Source: CALKJU01 sp035326425
GTDB lineage: Bacteria; Pseudomonadota; Alphaproteobacteria; Geminicoccales; Geminicoccaceae
NCBI GenBank assembly: GCA_035326425.1
Contig: DAOLFG010000005.1
Coordinates: forward strand, 62,001-126,000
DNA length: 64,000 nt
Direction: 5' to 3'
Shown: positions 34,277 through 45,219 of the stretch, piece after piece
How positions within the stretch are numbered: position 1 is the first letter of the stretch
How the letters are laid out: every line of letters begins with the position of its first letter
Translations under genes and position numbers: made by a program
The notes under the pieces: model-generated
What the model was told of the DNA's origin: nothing
What the model saw: the letters and a program-made list of their open reading frames with translations, nothing else
Database searches by the model: none

Positions 34277-36048
34277 GCCAGCCGCACAAGGCCGAAGGCA
34301 GCCGCCGGCGCTGGCTTCGCCGGTCGGGCGGCCCGCTCGCCACCCGGCTCAGGCTGGCCAGCGGCCTGCTGCTGATGACCTATGCCACCACGCACCTGCT
34401 CAACCACACCCTGGGACTGGTCTCGCTCGACGCCCTGGTCGCCGGCCGTCACGTCTTCGCCTTCCTCTGGCTGTCCCCGCCGGTCACGGCGATCCTGGTC
34501 GCCGCCTTCTTCGTGCATCTCGTGCTCGGGCTCGCCCGGCTCTGGCAGCGTACCACCTGGCGGATGCCGTTCTGGGAGGCGATCCAGCTCGTGCTGGGCC
34601 TGGCCATCCCGCTGCTCGGCGCCCTGCACATCATGGGTACCTTCGTCATCGAGCGCTGCTGCGGCGTCCGGGGCTCCTATGTCTTCGTGCTGGCAGGCCT
34701 CTGGCCCGACCAGGCCTGGCGGCAGACCGCCTTCCTGCTGGCGGTCTGGATCCATGGCTGTATCGGCATCCACTACTGGCTGCGCCTCAGGCCCGGCTAC
34801 CGGCGGGCCCAGCGCTGGCTGGTCCTGCCGGCCGTGCTGCTGCCCTGCCTCGCGCTGCTCGGCTTCGTCGACGGCGGCCGGGCGGTCCTGGCCCGCGCCG
34901 CCCTCGATCCGGGCTGGCTGCCAGGGCTGGCGCGCCTCGACAACTGGCCCGACACCGCCACCGTCGCCTGGGCCTACGCCACGGAGGATCGGATCGTCTG
35001 GGCGCTGGCGGCCCTCATCGCCGGCATCGTCCTGGTCGACCTGCTGCGCGGCGCGCTGACCAGACGCCGCAATCGCGTCCGCGTCACCTATGACGGCGGC
35101 CGCGTCGTCACCTTCCGCCGCGGCACGCCGCTCCTGGAAGTGAGCCGCGCCGCCGGCATCGCCCACGCCGCGGTCTGCGGCGGCCGGGGCCGCTGCTCGA
35201 CCTGCCGGGTGCGCGTGACGCGCGGGCTCGAGGACCAGACGCCGCCTTCGCCTGCCGAGCGCCGGGTGCTCGAGCGCATCGGCGCCGAGGCCGATGTCCG
35301 CCTCGCCTGCCAGCTCCGCCCGACCCGCGACCTCGCCGTCACCATGCTGATGCAGCCCGACACCAACGCCCTGGGCGCCTTGCGGAGGATGGATCCGAAC
35401 CAGGGCAGCGAGCGCGAGATCGCGGTGATGTTCGCCGATCTGCGCGACTTCACCCGCCTGTCGGAGACCCGGCTGCCCTACGACGTCGTGTTCATCCTCA
35501 ACCGCTACTTCACCGTGATGGGTGCCGCCATCGAGCGCGAGGGCGGGCATGTCGACAAGTTCGTCGGCGACGGCATCATGGCGCTGTTCGGCCTGGAGAA
35601 GGGGGCGGGGGAGGGTGCCCGCGCCTCGCTCGCTGCCGCCTCGGCCATGGGCGAGGCGTTGGCCGCCCTCAACGACGAGCTGGCACACGAGCTGAAGGTG
35701 CCGCTGCGCATGGGCATCGGCATCCATGCCGGGCCCACCATCGTCGGCGAGCTGGGCTACCGTCGCGCGGTGTCGCTCACCGCCATCGGCGACACCGTCA
35801 ACACCGCCAGCCGGCTCGAGACGCTGTCCAAGGAGCTGTCGGCCCAGCTGGTGATCTCCGCCCACCTGGCCGAGCTCGCGGGCGTGGATTTGCCGGCGGC
35901 ACGCCCCGCCGAGGCCGAGCTGCGCGGCCGGCGGGCGCGGCTGCCGGTGCTGGCCTTCACCGACGCCCGCGACGCCTGGCCCGCCGCCGTCGGGCTCGAC
36001 CGCCCGGTGCCCTGGATCCGCAGGATCGCGGCGCTCATGGGTCGCTGA
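34273..36048 (+). CDS. cyaC: CyaC-like redox adenylate cyclase: diheme-B membrane anchor, 2Fe-2S ferredoxin and class III cyclase
   Basis: About 591 residues if read from 34273. Order: six membrane helices (about 25-260) with histidines at positions 41, 45, 82, 119, 161 and 167 that fit a succinate-dehydrogenase-like haem-B anchor; a ferredoxin at 270-355 with cysteines 302, 308, 311 and 346; a class III cyclase at 380-560 with metal ligands Asp389 (FADLRDFT) and Asp433 (FVGDGIMALFG), Lys429 for adenine, and GDTVNTASRLE. This matches CyaC of Sinorhizobium meliloti, a quinone-responsive adenylate cyclase. No ATG/GTG/TTG exists upstream of membrane helix 1 in this frame; the first ATG (34375) lies inside the helix, so a CTG overlapping the gpx stop (CTGA) is proposed. 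Confidence 0.85.
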   Translation: MSQPHKAEGSRRRWLRRSGGPLATRLRLASGLLLMTYATTHLLNHTLGLVSLDALVAGRHVFAFLWLSPPVTAILVAAFFVHLVLGLARLWQRTTWRMPFWEAIQLVLGLAIPLLGALHIMGTFVIERCCGVRGSYVFVLAGLWPDQAWRQTAFLLAVWIHGCIGIHYWLRLRPGYRRAQRWLVLPAVLLPCLALLGFVDGGRAVLARAALDPGWLPGLARLDNWPDTATVAWAYATEDRIVWALAALIAGIVLVDLLRGALTRRRNRVRVTYDGGRVVTFRRGTPLLEVSRAAGIAHAAVCGGRGRCSTCRVRVTRGLEDQTPPSPAERRVLERIGAEADVRLACQLRPTRDLAVTMLMQPDTNALGALRRMDPNQGSEREIAVMFADLRDFTRLSETRLPYDVVFILNRYFTVMGAAIEREGGHVDKFVGDGIMALFGLEKGAGEGARASLAAASAMGEALAALNDELAHELKVPLRMGIGIHAGPTIVGELGYRRAVSLTAIGDTVNTASRLETLSKELSAQLVISAHLAELAGVDLPAARPAEAELRGRRARLPVLAFTDARDAWPAAVGLDRPVPWIRRIAALMGR

Positions 36049-36057
36049 CGCCGCCGC

Positions 36058-36972
36058 TCAGATCGCCGCCACCGCCTGCCGCAGCGCGTCGGCCAGCTCG
36101 GCCATGGCGTCCGGCCGCGGCCAGGCACGACGCCAAGCCAGTGTCAGCCGCCGCGAGGCGCCGCGGTCGCTGAGCGGCCGCAGCGCGATCGGAGCGCCGG
36201 CGGCGAACGGCCCACGGCCGGCGAAAGCCGGGATGATGGCGCAGCCCAGCCCGATGCTGACCATCTGCCGCAGGCTCTCCACGCTCGCCGCCTGCACCTC
36301 GTCGTGCGGCCGCAGATCCAGTGCCTTGGCCAGCGACGAGGACTGCTCGAGCAGGCAGTGCCCGGCCTCCAGCATCAGCACGGTCTCGCCGGCCAGCTGG
36401 CCGGGCCGCAGCTCGTTCTGCTTGGCCAGCCGGTGATCGGGCGGCAGCGCCACCATGAACGGCTCGTCGCCGATATCGGCGCTGGCCAGCGCCCGCTCGT
36501 CGAACGGCCGCGACAGGATGGCGGCGTCGAGCTCGCCCCGGTGCAGCTGCTCCAGCAGCCGCGCCGTCATCGCCTCCTTCAGCTGCAGCCGGAGCCGGGG
36601 CCAACGCCGCTTCAGCGCCGGCAGCAGGTGCGGCAGCAGGTAGGGCCCTGCGGTCGGGATCACGCCGAGGCGGAGGCTGCCGGCCAGCGGCTCGGTGGTG
36701 GCCTGTGCCAGCTCGCGCAGCTTGGCCACCTCGCCCAGCACCACCCGGGCCTGGGCGATGATCGCCTGGCCCGCCGCCGTCGCCGTCGTGCCACGGCTGC
36801 CACGCTCGAACACCGGCACGCCCAGCTCCTCCTCGAGCTTGCGGACCTGGGTGCTGAGCGTCGGCTGGCTGACGTGGCACCGCAGCGCCGCCTCACCGAA
36901 ATGGCCGGTGTCGGCAACCGCCACGACATAGTCCAGATCTCGCAGGTTCACAGGCAGGCCAATCGGTTGCAT
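36058..36972 (-). CDS. oxyR: OxyR-like LysR peroxide regulator
   Basis: 304 residues. The winged helix is at 9-68 (LDYVVAVADTGHFGEAALRCHVSQPTLSTQVRKLEEELG). The peroxide-sensing region has Cys206 in LEAGHCLLEQSS, equivalent to C199 of E. coli OxyR. The disulfide partner nine residues on, C208 in E. coli, is alanine here (Ala215). QMVSIGLGCAIIP follows. Divergent transcription from katG, with a shared 124-base promoter region, supports the OxyR assignment; sensing must then use one cysteine or another partner. Confidence 0.9.
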   Translation of the reverse strand: MQPIGLPVNLRDLDYVVAVADTGHFGEAALRCHVSQPTLSTQVRKLEEELGVPVFERGSRGTTATAAGQAIIAQARVVLGEVAKLRELAQATTEPLAGSLRLGVIPTAGPYLLPHLLPALKRRWPRLRLQLKEAMTARLLEQLHRGELDAAILSRPFDERALASADIGDEPFMVALPPDHRLAKQNELRPGQLAGETVLMLEAGHCLLEQSSSLAKALDLRPHDEVQAASVESLRQMVSIGLGCAIIPAFAGRGPFAAGAPIALRPLSDRGASRRLTLAWRRAWPRPDAMAELADALRQAVAAI

Positions 36973-37008
36973 CTATCGCTACAATTAGAACAATCGATTT
37001 GCTCGATC
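36970..37008. promoter_or_regulatory. oxyR-katG intergenic regulatory region
   Basis: This AT-richer stretch in the 124-base gap contains ATCGA-TTTGC-TCGAT, a perfect 5-base inverted repeat at 36993-37007, and an adjacent CTATCG at about 36973-36978. OxyR sites are built from four spaced ATAG-like elements, so the spacing is plausible, but the sequence match is only partial. Confidence 0.4.
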
Positions 37009-37096
37009 AACGCCGCCGCGCTTTACTCCGTCCCCGCAGGGTGGGCCGCACGCTCGGGGCGGGCCGCAACCGACGAAGCCGATATCGGAGGGAAGG

Positions 37097-39307
<2,211 letters not shown>

Positions 39308-39330
39308 TCGCGGCGAATTGTCGGCCACGG

Positions 39331-39360
39331 CGCCGTCGTCCGGGAGACCGGGCGGCGGCG
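39331..39360. terminator. Strong hairpin terminator after katG
   Basis: A 13-base stem (39331-39343 with 39348-39360, two G-T pairs, otherwise perfect) with a GAGA tetraloop, followed by TCCTCGTTT. It lies between the converging katG and coq9 genes and may stop transcription both ways. Confidence 0.75.
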
Positions 39361-39379
39361 TCCTCGTTTCAATCCGCTG

Positions 39380-40078
39380 TCAGCCCGGGCCGCGATCATG
39401 AACGCCGCCACGATCCGGCCGACCGGCAGGTTGGCGAGCCATGAGCGGGCGCATGCCGGGCATCGCCGACCAGATATCGGCGATGCGGCCGCGCAGCTTG
39501 CCGATGCGCAGCGCGTCCTCGATGCGGCGGTCGAGGAAGGCCCAGCTGTCGACGAGCCCGTCCGAGGCGTCGTCGAGCCAGTAGAGGGTGGTGGCCGCCA
39601 GCACGCCGGCGAGGCTGGCCCGCCGTGTGTACCAGCTCCAGCCCTCCCCGGGGGTGGCGGGCATGCCGGCCAGCTGCCAGACGAGGTCGGCGGTACGCCA
39701 CAGGCCGCGGCCGCCCGACGTCAGACCGTATGGCATGCTGCGCGCCACGATCGCCTTGCGTACCGCCTCGCGATGCGGCGCCAGCACCTCGAGCCGGGCG
39801 CGCACCACCTTGGCCACGCGTCGCCGGATCGGCAGGTCGCCCAAGGGCAGGTCCGCCACCGCCGCCGCCATCTGCCGGTCGGACCATTCGCCGAACCAGT
39901 CGAGCAGGCTGTCGCCGGCCCTGGGGAACAGACGGGTGGCAGTGGCGCGGTCGAACCCGGCATCGGCCGCGGCGTTGAGCAGGGTGCGCTTGGACCAGCC
40001 GTCGAAAGCGGCATGCGGCAATGCCGCCTCCAGGATCCGGTCCTTCTGCTCGCTGCGCTCCAGGGTGGCCTCGCTCAT
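39380..40078 (-). CDS. COQ9 family ubiquinone biosynthesis protein
   Basis: 232 residues. The N-terminal 70 residues have a TetR-like helical fold (RILEAALPHAAFDGWSKRTLLNAAADAGFD), and the rest matches COQ9, with WYTRRASLAGVLAATTLYWLDDAS as the lipid-binding core. COQ9 presents ubiquinone precursors to the COQ7 hydroxylase; it is typical of alphaproteobacteria and mitochondria. It starts in the stop codon of def (4-base overlap). Confidence 0.88.
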   Translation of the reverse strand: MSEATLERSEQKDRILEAALPHAAFDGWSKRTLLNAAADAGFDRATATRLFPRAGDSLLDWFGEWSDRQMAAAVADLPLGDLPIRRRVAKVVRARLEVLAPHREAVRKAIVARSMPYGLTSGGRGLWRTADLVWQLAGMPATPGEGWSWYTRRASLAGVLAATTLYWLDDASDGLVDSWAFLDRRIEDALRIGKLRGRIADIWSAMPGMRPLMARQPAGRPDRGGVHDRGPG

Positions 40079-40626
40079 ACGGCCCTCTCCTCGTCGATGG
40101 CGGGTTCAGGATGCCACGACTTCAGCAGCTCCAGCTCGCGCTCGAAAGCCAGCTGGCGCAGGTCGGTCATCCGCATCGTGAACAGGATGCCGTCCAGATG
40201 ATCGACCTCGTGCTGGAGGATACGGGCGAAGAGGCCCTCGGCCACGCCCCCGACCGGCGCTCCCTCGGAATCGACCGCCCGCCAGGCGACGCGGCGCCAA
40301 CGCGGCACGAGCCCGCGCAGCCCCGGGATGGACAGGCAACCCTCGAACGCGCTGTCCCGTTCCTCGCCCGCCGGTGTCAGCTCGGGATTGAACAGCACCA
40401 TCGGCTCGGGTGGCTCGGCGCCAGCGAGCGGCGGGGGCTGGGCGATGATCAGCCGAACACCCTCGTGGACCTGCGGCGCGGCGATGCCGATGCCCTGCGA
40501 ATCCCTCATGGTCTCGATCATGTCGGCGGCCAGCCGCCGCATCTCCGGCGACGCCGGATCATCGACCTCGGCCGCCCGTGCCAGCAGTACCGGATGGCCC
40601 ATGCGGGCGATCTTGCGCAGTGTCAT
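40075..40626 (-). CDS. def: Peptide deformylase
   Basis: 183 residues with the three deformylase motifs: GIGIAAPQ at 45-52, EGCLSIP with metal ligand Cys97, and QHEVDHLDG with His139, catalytic Glu140 and His143. It removes the formyl group from nascent proteins. It is longer than a minimal Def by a short acidic tail. No fmt gene is adjacent, which is a departure from the common def-fmt pair; a second Def may exist elsewhere. Confidence 0.93.
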   Translation of the reverse strand: MTLRKIARMGHPVLLARAAEVDDPASPEMRRLAADMIETMRDSQGIGIAAPQVHEGVRLIIAQPPPLAGAEPPEPMVLFNPELTPAGEERDSAFEGCLSIPGLRGLVPRWRRVAWRAVDSEGAPVGGVAEGLFARILQHEVDHLDGILFTMRMTDLRQLAFERELELLKSWHPEPAIDEERAV

Positions 40627-40683
40627 GGCGCAGGGATCTAGCCCGCCGCCCGTCTGCCGGAAAGGGCCGCTCGGCCGCTCGCC

Positions 40684-41667
40684 TCAACCCTGTGCCTGCG
40701 TCTGCGTCGCCGATGGGGCCGCATGGCCGAAGAAGCCGCGGCCGATGATCGAGGTCAGCTCGCTCAGGCCCTGCTGCAGCCAGTCGTTGAAGTCGTTGAG
40801 CCCGCCCTTGGCCAGCACCATGTTGACCTTGTCGACGTGCAGGTCGTCGCGCATGCCGTCGATGTGCTCGAGTGCCTTGTCGGTGTCGCGCAGGCCGTAC
40901 TGGCGGCGAAGCTCCGTCAGGTTCTGCTCGATGACGCCGAGGCAGTGCGCCACCGAGCGCGGGAGCTTCCAGTCGCAATAGAGGAAGGCCGCGACCTCCG
41001 GCGGGCGGATGCCTCGAGGATGGCTGCGGCGGAAGGCCTGGAAGCTGGCTGCCGAGCGCAGGACCGCCGCCCACTGGCTCTCGTCCGCCACCGTCGTTGC
41101 GAACCCGTCGGGGCCGCCGAGGCTGGTGAACTTGACGTCGAGGAGGCGGGTGGTCTGGTCGGCGCACTCGATGGCGCGGCCGAGTTCGTAGAAGTTCCAT
41201 GCCTCGTCGCGGTAGAAGGTGCCGGCGGTGATGCCGACATGGGCATCGCATGCCTCCTTGATCATCGCACAGGTGCGGGCGAGTCGCTCCTCGGCGAGAT
41301 CGGAGGCGGTCAGCGCCAGGACACGGTTGTAGAAGACATTGAGCTGGGCCCACATCTCGGTCGAGATCAGCGAGCGCAGCATCCGGGCGTTCTCGCGCGC
41401 ATACTTCACGTCGTTGACCAGGGAGGTCGGGTTCTCGCGGTCCATGACGTAGAACCGCAGCGCGCTCTCGGCGGTCGCGGCCGGCCTCGTCTTGAAGAAC
41501 TCCTCGGAATCGCCGTTCAGCGCCAGCACCGAGGCCCAGTCGTGCTGGCCCTGGCTGTCGCGCGAGAAGGTCTCCTGCACGTCGAGGATGCGGGCGAGGT
41601 TCTCGGCGCGCTCGACATAGCGGGCGAGCCAGAAGATGGCTTCGGCGTAGCGGGCGAGGAGGTTCAT
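40684..41667 (-). CDS. Alpha-E domain protein
   Basis: 327 residues from ATG at 41667. LLARYAEAIFWLARYVERAENLARILDV is the conserved N-terminal block, followed by an all-helical body with WNFYELGRAIECADQTTRLLDVKF. The family is nearly always paired with a circularly permuted ATP-grasp gene, as here (4-base overlap). Predicted to take part in an uncharacterised peptide-forming or modifying system; the transglutaminase and protease genes that often complete the set are missing. Confidence 0.88.
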   Translation of the reverse strand: MNLLARYAEAIFWLARYVERAENLARILDVQETFSRDSQGQHDWASVLALNGDSEEFFKTRPAATAESALRFYVMDRENPTSLVNDVKYARENARMLRSLISTEMWAQLNVFYNRVLALTASDLAEERLARTCAMIKEACDAHVGITAGTFYRDEAWNFYELGRAIECADQTTRLLDVKFTSLGGPDGFATTVADESQWAAVLRSAASFQAFRRSHPRGIRPPEVAAFLYCDWKLPRSVAHCLGVIEQNLTELRRQYGLRDTDKALEHIDGMRDDLHVDKVNMVLAKGGLNDFNDWLQQGLSELTSIIGRGFFGHAAPSATQTQAQG

Positions 41668-43106
41668 TCGAGGACCCAGGTATCCTTGGAGCCGCCGCCC
41701 TGGCTGCTGTTGACGATCAATGAGCCCTTGCGCAGCGCCACGCGCGTGAGGCCGCCCGGCAGGACCCAGGTCGCGCTGCCGGTGATCGTGAAGGGCCTGA
41801 GGTCGACATGGCGCGGCTCGATGCCGCTCTCGGTGAGCGTGGGACCGACCGAGAGGTCGATCATCGGCTGGCTGATGAAGTTGGCCGGGTCGGCCACGAC
41901 CTTCTCGCGCGCCGCCTCCAGCTCGGCCTTGCTGGCCCGCGGCCCGATGGTGATGCCGTAGCCGCCGGATTCGCCGACCGGCTTGGTGACCAGGCGGTCG
42001 AAATTGTCGAGCGTGTACTGCAGGCCCTCGGGCTCGCGGCAGATGTGGGTCTCGACGTTCTCGATGATCGGATCCTGGTCGAGATAGTAGCGGATCAGCC
42101 GCGGCATGTAGGCATAGACCGCCTTGTCGTCGGCGACGCCGGTACCGATGGCGTTGGCGAGCTGGACGTTGCCCTTGGCGTAGACCCGCATCAGGCCGGG
42201 CACGCCCAGCATGCTGGTGGGATTGAACGCCTCGGGATCGAGGAAGTTGTCGTCGATCCGGCGATAGATGACGTCGACCGGCTGCAGCCCGGCGATCGTG
42301 CGCATCCACACCCGCTCGTCCTGCACCACGAGGTCGCGGCCCTCGACCAGCGGCACGCCCATCTCGCGGGCGAGGAAGACATGCTCGAAATAGGCCGAGT
42401 TGTAGACACCGGGAGACAGCAGCACGATCTGCGGATCGCCCTGCGGCCGGGGCGCCAGCTCGGCCAGGGCGGCGTGCAGACGCGCGCCATAGTCGGAAAC
42501 GCGCTTGATGCCGATCCCCGACATCAGGTCGGCGAACGCCCGCATCATCAGGTGGCGGTTCTCGACGACGTAGGAGACGCCCGAAGGCGTGCGCGCATTG
42601 TCCTCGAGCACCCTGAACCTGCCGTCGCCGCCGCGGACGAGGTCGGTGCCGTTGATCATCACATAGGTGCCGAACGGCAGGTTCAGGCCCTGCATCTCGG
42701 GACGGTAGTTGCTGTTCCCGAGGACGAGATCCCGTGGGATGATCCCGTCCTTCAGCACCTTCTGGCCGTGGTAGATGTCCTGGAGGAAGAGGTTGATGGC
42801 GGTGACGCGCTGCGTCACGCCGGTCTCGATGATCTTCCAGTCCTCGGGCGAGATCAGCCGGGGCACGACGTCGAACGGCAGGATGCGGTCGATCGCGTCC
42901 TTGTCGCTGTAGACCGTGAAGGTGATCCCGAGATTGTAGAGCTCCAGCTCGGCGTCCTTGGCGCGGGCCCGCAGCGTTTCGAGGCCCATGTCGTCCAGCC
43001 GGCTGGCGATGGTCAGCGCATGCTGCCGCCCGCCGCCGGCCTGGGCGAATATCTCGCAGAAATAGGCGCCAGCATCGTAGCCGCGAATCGCGCCCTTGAG
43101 CTCCAC
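41664..43106 (-). CDS. Circularly permuted ATP-grasp protein (DUF404/DUF407)
   Basis: 480 residues from GTG at 43106, preceded by GGAGAAG. SRLDDMGLETLRARAKDAELELYNLGITFTVYSDKDAIDRILPFDVVPRLIS, VLGNSNYRPEMQGLNLPFGTYVMINGTDLVRGGDG and VLEDNARTPSGVSYVVENR are the family core; VTKPVGESGGYGITIGP resembles an ATP-grasp nucleotide loop. ATP-grasp enzymes join carboxylates to amines. It is the first gene of the pair with the alpha-E protein. Confidence 0.9.
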   Translation of the reverse strand: MELKGAIRGYDAGAYFCEIFAQAGGGRQHALTIASRLDDMGLETLRARAKDAELELYNLGITFTVYSDKDAIDRILPFDVVPRLISPEDWKIIETGVTQRVTAINLFLQDIYHGQKVLKDGIIPRDLVLGNSNYRPEMQGLNLPFGTYVMINGTDLVRGGDGRFRVLEDNARTPSGVSYVVENRHLMMRAFADLMSGIGIKRVSDYGARLHAALAELAPRPQGDPQIVLLSPGVYNSAYFEHVFLAREMGVPLVEGRDLVVQDERVWMRTIAGLQPVDVIYRRIDDNFLDPEAFNPTSMLGVPGLMRVYAKGNVQLANAIGTGVADDKAVYAYMPRLIRYYLDQDPIIENVETHICREPEGLQYTLDNFDRLVTKPVGESGGYGITIGPRASKAELEAAREKVVADPANFISQPMIDLSVGPTLTESGIEPRHVDLRPFTITGSATWVLPGGLTRVALRKGSLIVNSSQGGGSKDTWVLE

Positions 43107-43263
43107 GTCGCTTCTCCGTCCCCGGGGCCAGCCAGGCTTGTCTGCCTTTCCGGCAGCAACCAGCATGCCAGACGGCGCGCCACCCCGCCAAGCCACCATG
43201 CCCGGTCGGACCTGCCGAATACCCGGGCGCGGCCTGCGCCGCGGGGTGGCAGGGTGGCGCCCC

Positions 43264-45153
43264 TCAGCCGCGGCGGGCGGCGCTGCGCAACCAGTCGGTG
43301 CAGGCGTCGGCGGGCAGGGGCGGGCAGCTCAGGAAGGCCTGGACTGCGTCGCAGCCCTCGTCGCGCAGCATCCTGAGCTGGGCCCGGCTCTCGATCCCTT
43401 CGGCCACCACGCGCAGGCCCAGCTGCTTGCCGAGCCGGATGACGGCGGAGGCGAAGAAGGTACGGTGCTTGTCGGCGGGCGTGCCTTCGAGCAGGCTGCG
43501 GCTCAGCTTGAGGGTGTGAAGGCGGGCGTCCCGCAACAGTGCCAGCGATGTGGGCCCGTTGCCGAACCCGTGCACCGCCAGCCTGACCCCGAGCTCCAGT
43601 AGCGCCGGCAGGGCATGACCGCCGCACTCGATCTCGTCGAGCAACGGCTGCTCTCCGATCTCGAGCTCCAGTGACGCAGGCGCGAGGCCGACGCGATCGA
43701 GCCGGTCCTTCACGCGCCTTGCCAGGTCGCTCCAGGCGAGCTGGCGGCGCGACAGGATCGGCACCGCGACATGGATCGAGCGCATGCCGGCCTGGTGCCA
43801 GCGGGCCAGATGCGCACATGCCTCGCCGAGCAGCCAATCGGTCAGAGGCTCCAGCAGCCCGGCGTCCTCGACCAGGGTGCGGAAGCGATCGGCCTCGACG
43901 AGGCCCAGCTCGGGATGCTGCCAGCGGACGAAGGATGCGAGCCCGAGGTCGCCCGGCCGCAGTGTCACCTGCGGCTGGAAGTGCAGCACGAACTCGTTGC
44001 GCTCGATGGCATGCCGCAGGTCCTGCTCGAGGATGACGCCGCGGCGCATGCGGCCGTCGAAGCCCTCGTCGTGGAAGCGGCAGAGATTGCCGCCCTGCGC
44101 CTTGGCGCGGTACATGGCGGCATCGGCGAGGCGGACCAGGGTCGTGGGCTCGGCGCTGTCGCGCGGATAGATCGCTACGCCCAGGCTCCCGGTCACCCGC
44201 ACCTCGTCGGCGTCGATGGCGATGGGCGGCACGATCGCCTCCAGCAGCTTGCGAGCCACCAGCGCCGCTTGGTCCGGCCTCGCCAGCCCTTCGATCAGAA
44301 TGCCGAACTCGTCGCCGCCGAGGCGCGCCACGGTGTCGGTCTCGCGCACCCTACCGGAGAGGCGGTCGGCAATGATACGCAGCAGCCTATCGCCGGCGGA
44401 ATGGCCCAACCGGTCGTTCACCGGCTTGAAGTCGTTGAGGTCGAGCAGCATCACCGCGACATGGTGCCGCTGGCGACGGGCGGTGGCCAGCGCCCGCTCG
44501 AGGCGGTCGCCGAACAGCGTGCGGTTGGCAAGGCCGGTGAGGTCGTCGTATTGGGCGAGCCTGCCCAACCGTTCCGAGGTGACACGTCGCACGATGGCGA
44601 AGCGTATGGCGCGCTCCAGCCAGTCGTCGTCGAGCCGATCCTTGTCGAGATAGTCGGCAGCGCCCAGCTCCATCGACTCGAGATCGATGCGCCGCTCCGG
44701 CTGCCTCGCCGTCAGGATGATCGGAGTCTCGAAACCCCGGTGCTGCGCCAGCCTGATGAAATCGAGCCCGTCGCGCCCGCCCAGCCGGTATTCGACTAGG
44801 CACAGGTCGTAGGCGCCGGCGGCGAGGCGGCGCATCCCACCGTCGAAGGTACTGGCCCAGTCGACGTGGAACTCGGTGTCGACGGCTCGCCCCAGCAGGT
44901 CGCGCAACCGCCGATAATCGGTCTCGTCACCGTCGACCACCAGCAGCCGCAGCAGCGGACCCGGCTCGCGAGGCAGCGGCAGGTCGAGCCGGTGCTGGTC
45001 GACGGTCGGCAGCCGATCCGGATCGGCATGGGTGAGCGCCATCGGGCCGGCTTCGAGCCAGAGCCCGGCCGGGGCTTCGCGCAGACCCGGCTGCGGGGAT
45101 TCCTCGGGCCTGCCGTCCGGGGATCCGAGTGGATGGAAAGGGCGGATTCGCAT
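43264..45153 (-). CDS. REC-GGDEF-EAL protein with degenerate receiver and EAL domains
   Basis: 629 residues. The receiver is at 68-185, but the phospho-acceptor Asp is Glu121 (LCLVEYRLGG); Lys171 remains. The diguanylate cyclase is intact: RLGGDEFGI at 277-285 and inhibitory site RETD at 270-273. The EAL domain (about 385-620) has ASF at 406-408 in place of EAL and HG at 528-529 in place of the metal-binding DD (AVHGFGNGPTSL), so it should not cleave cyclic-di-GMP; AEGIES is kept. Prediction: makes cyclic-di-GMP, with the C-terminus acting as sensor or effector-binding part. An internal ATG at residue 38 is another possible start. Confidence 0.9.
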   Translation of the reverse strand: MRIRPFHPLGSPDGRPEESPQPGLREAPAGLWLEAGPMALTHADPDRLPTVDQHRLDLPLPREPGPLLRLLVVDGDETDYRRLRDLLGRAVDTEFHVDWASTFDGGMRRLAAGAYDLCLVEYRLGGRDGLDFIRLAQHRGFETPIILTARQPERRIDLESMELGAADYLDKDRLDDDWLERAIRFAIVRRVTSERLGRLAQYDDLTGLANRTLFGDRLERALATARRQRHHVAVMLLDLNDFKPVNDRLGHSAGDRLLRIIADRLSGRVRETDTVARLGGDEFGILIEGLARPDQAALVARKLLEAIVPPIAIDADEVRVTGSLGVAIYPRDSAEPTTLVRLADAAMYRAKAQGGNLCRFHDEGFDGRMRRGVILEQDLRHAIERNEFVLHFQPQVTLRPGDLGLASFVRWQHPELGLVEADRFRTLVEDAGLLEPLTDWLLGEACAHLARWHQAGMRSIHVAVPILSRRQLAWSDLARRVKDRLDRVGLAPASLELEIGEQPLLDEIECGGHALPALLELGVRLAVHGFGNGPTSLALLRDARLHTLKLSRSLLEGTPADKHRTFFASAVIRLGKQLGLRVVAEGIESRAQLRMLRDEGCDAVQAFLSCPPLPADACTDWLRSAARRG

Positions 45154-45219
45154 GGACCGGTCTGTAGGATGCCGGCCCGGCTGTGTAAACTAGTGCGCGC
45201 ATCACGCGCAGGTTTATTC

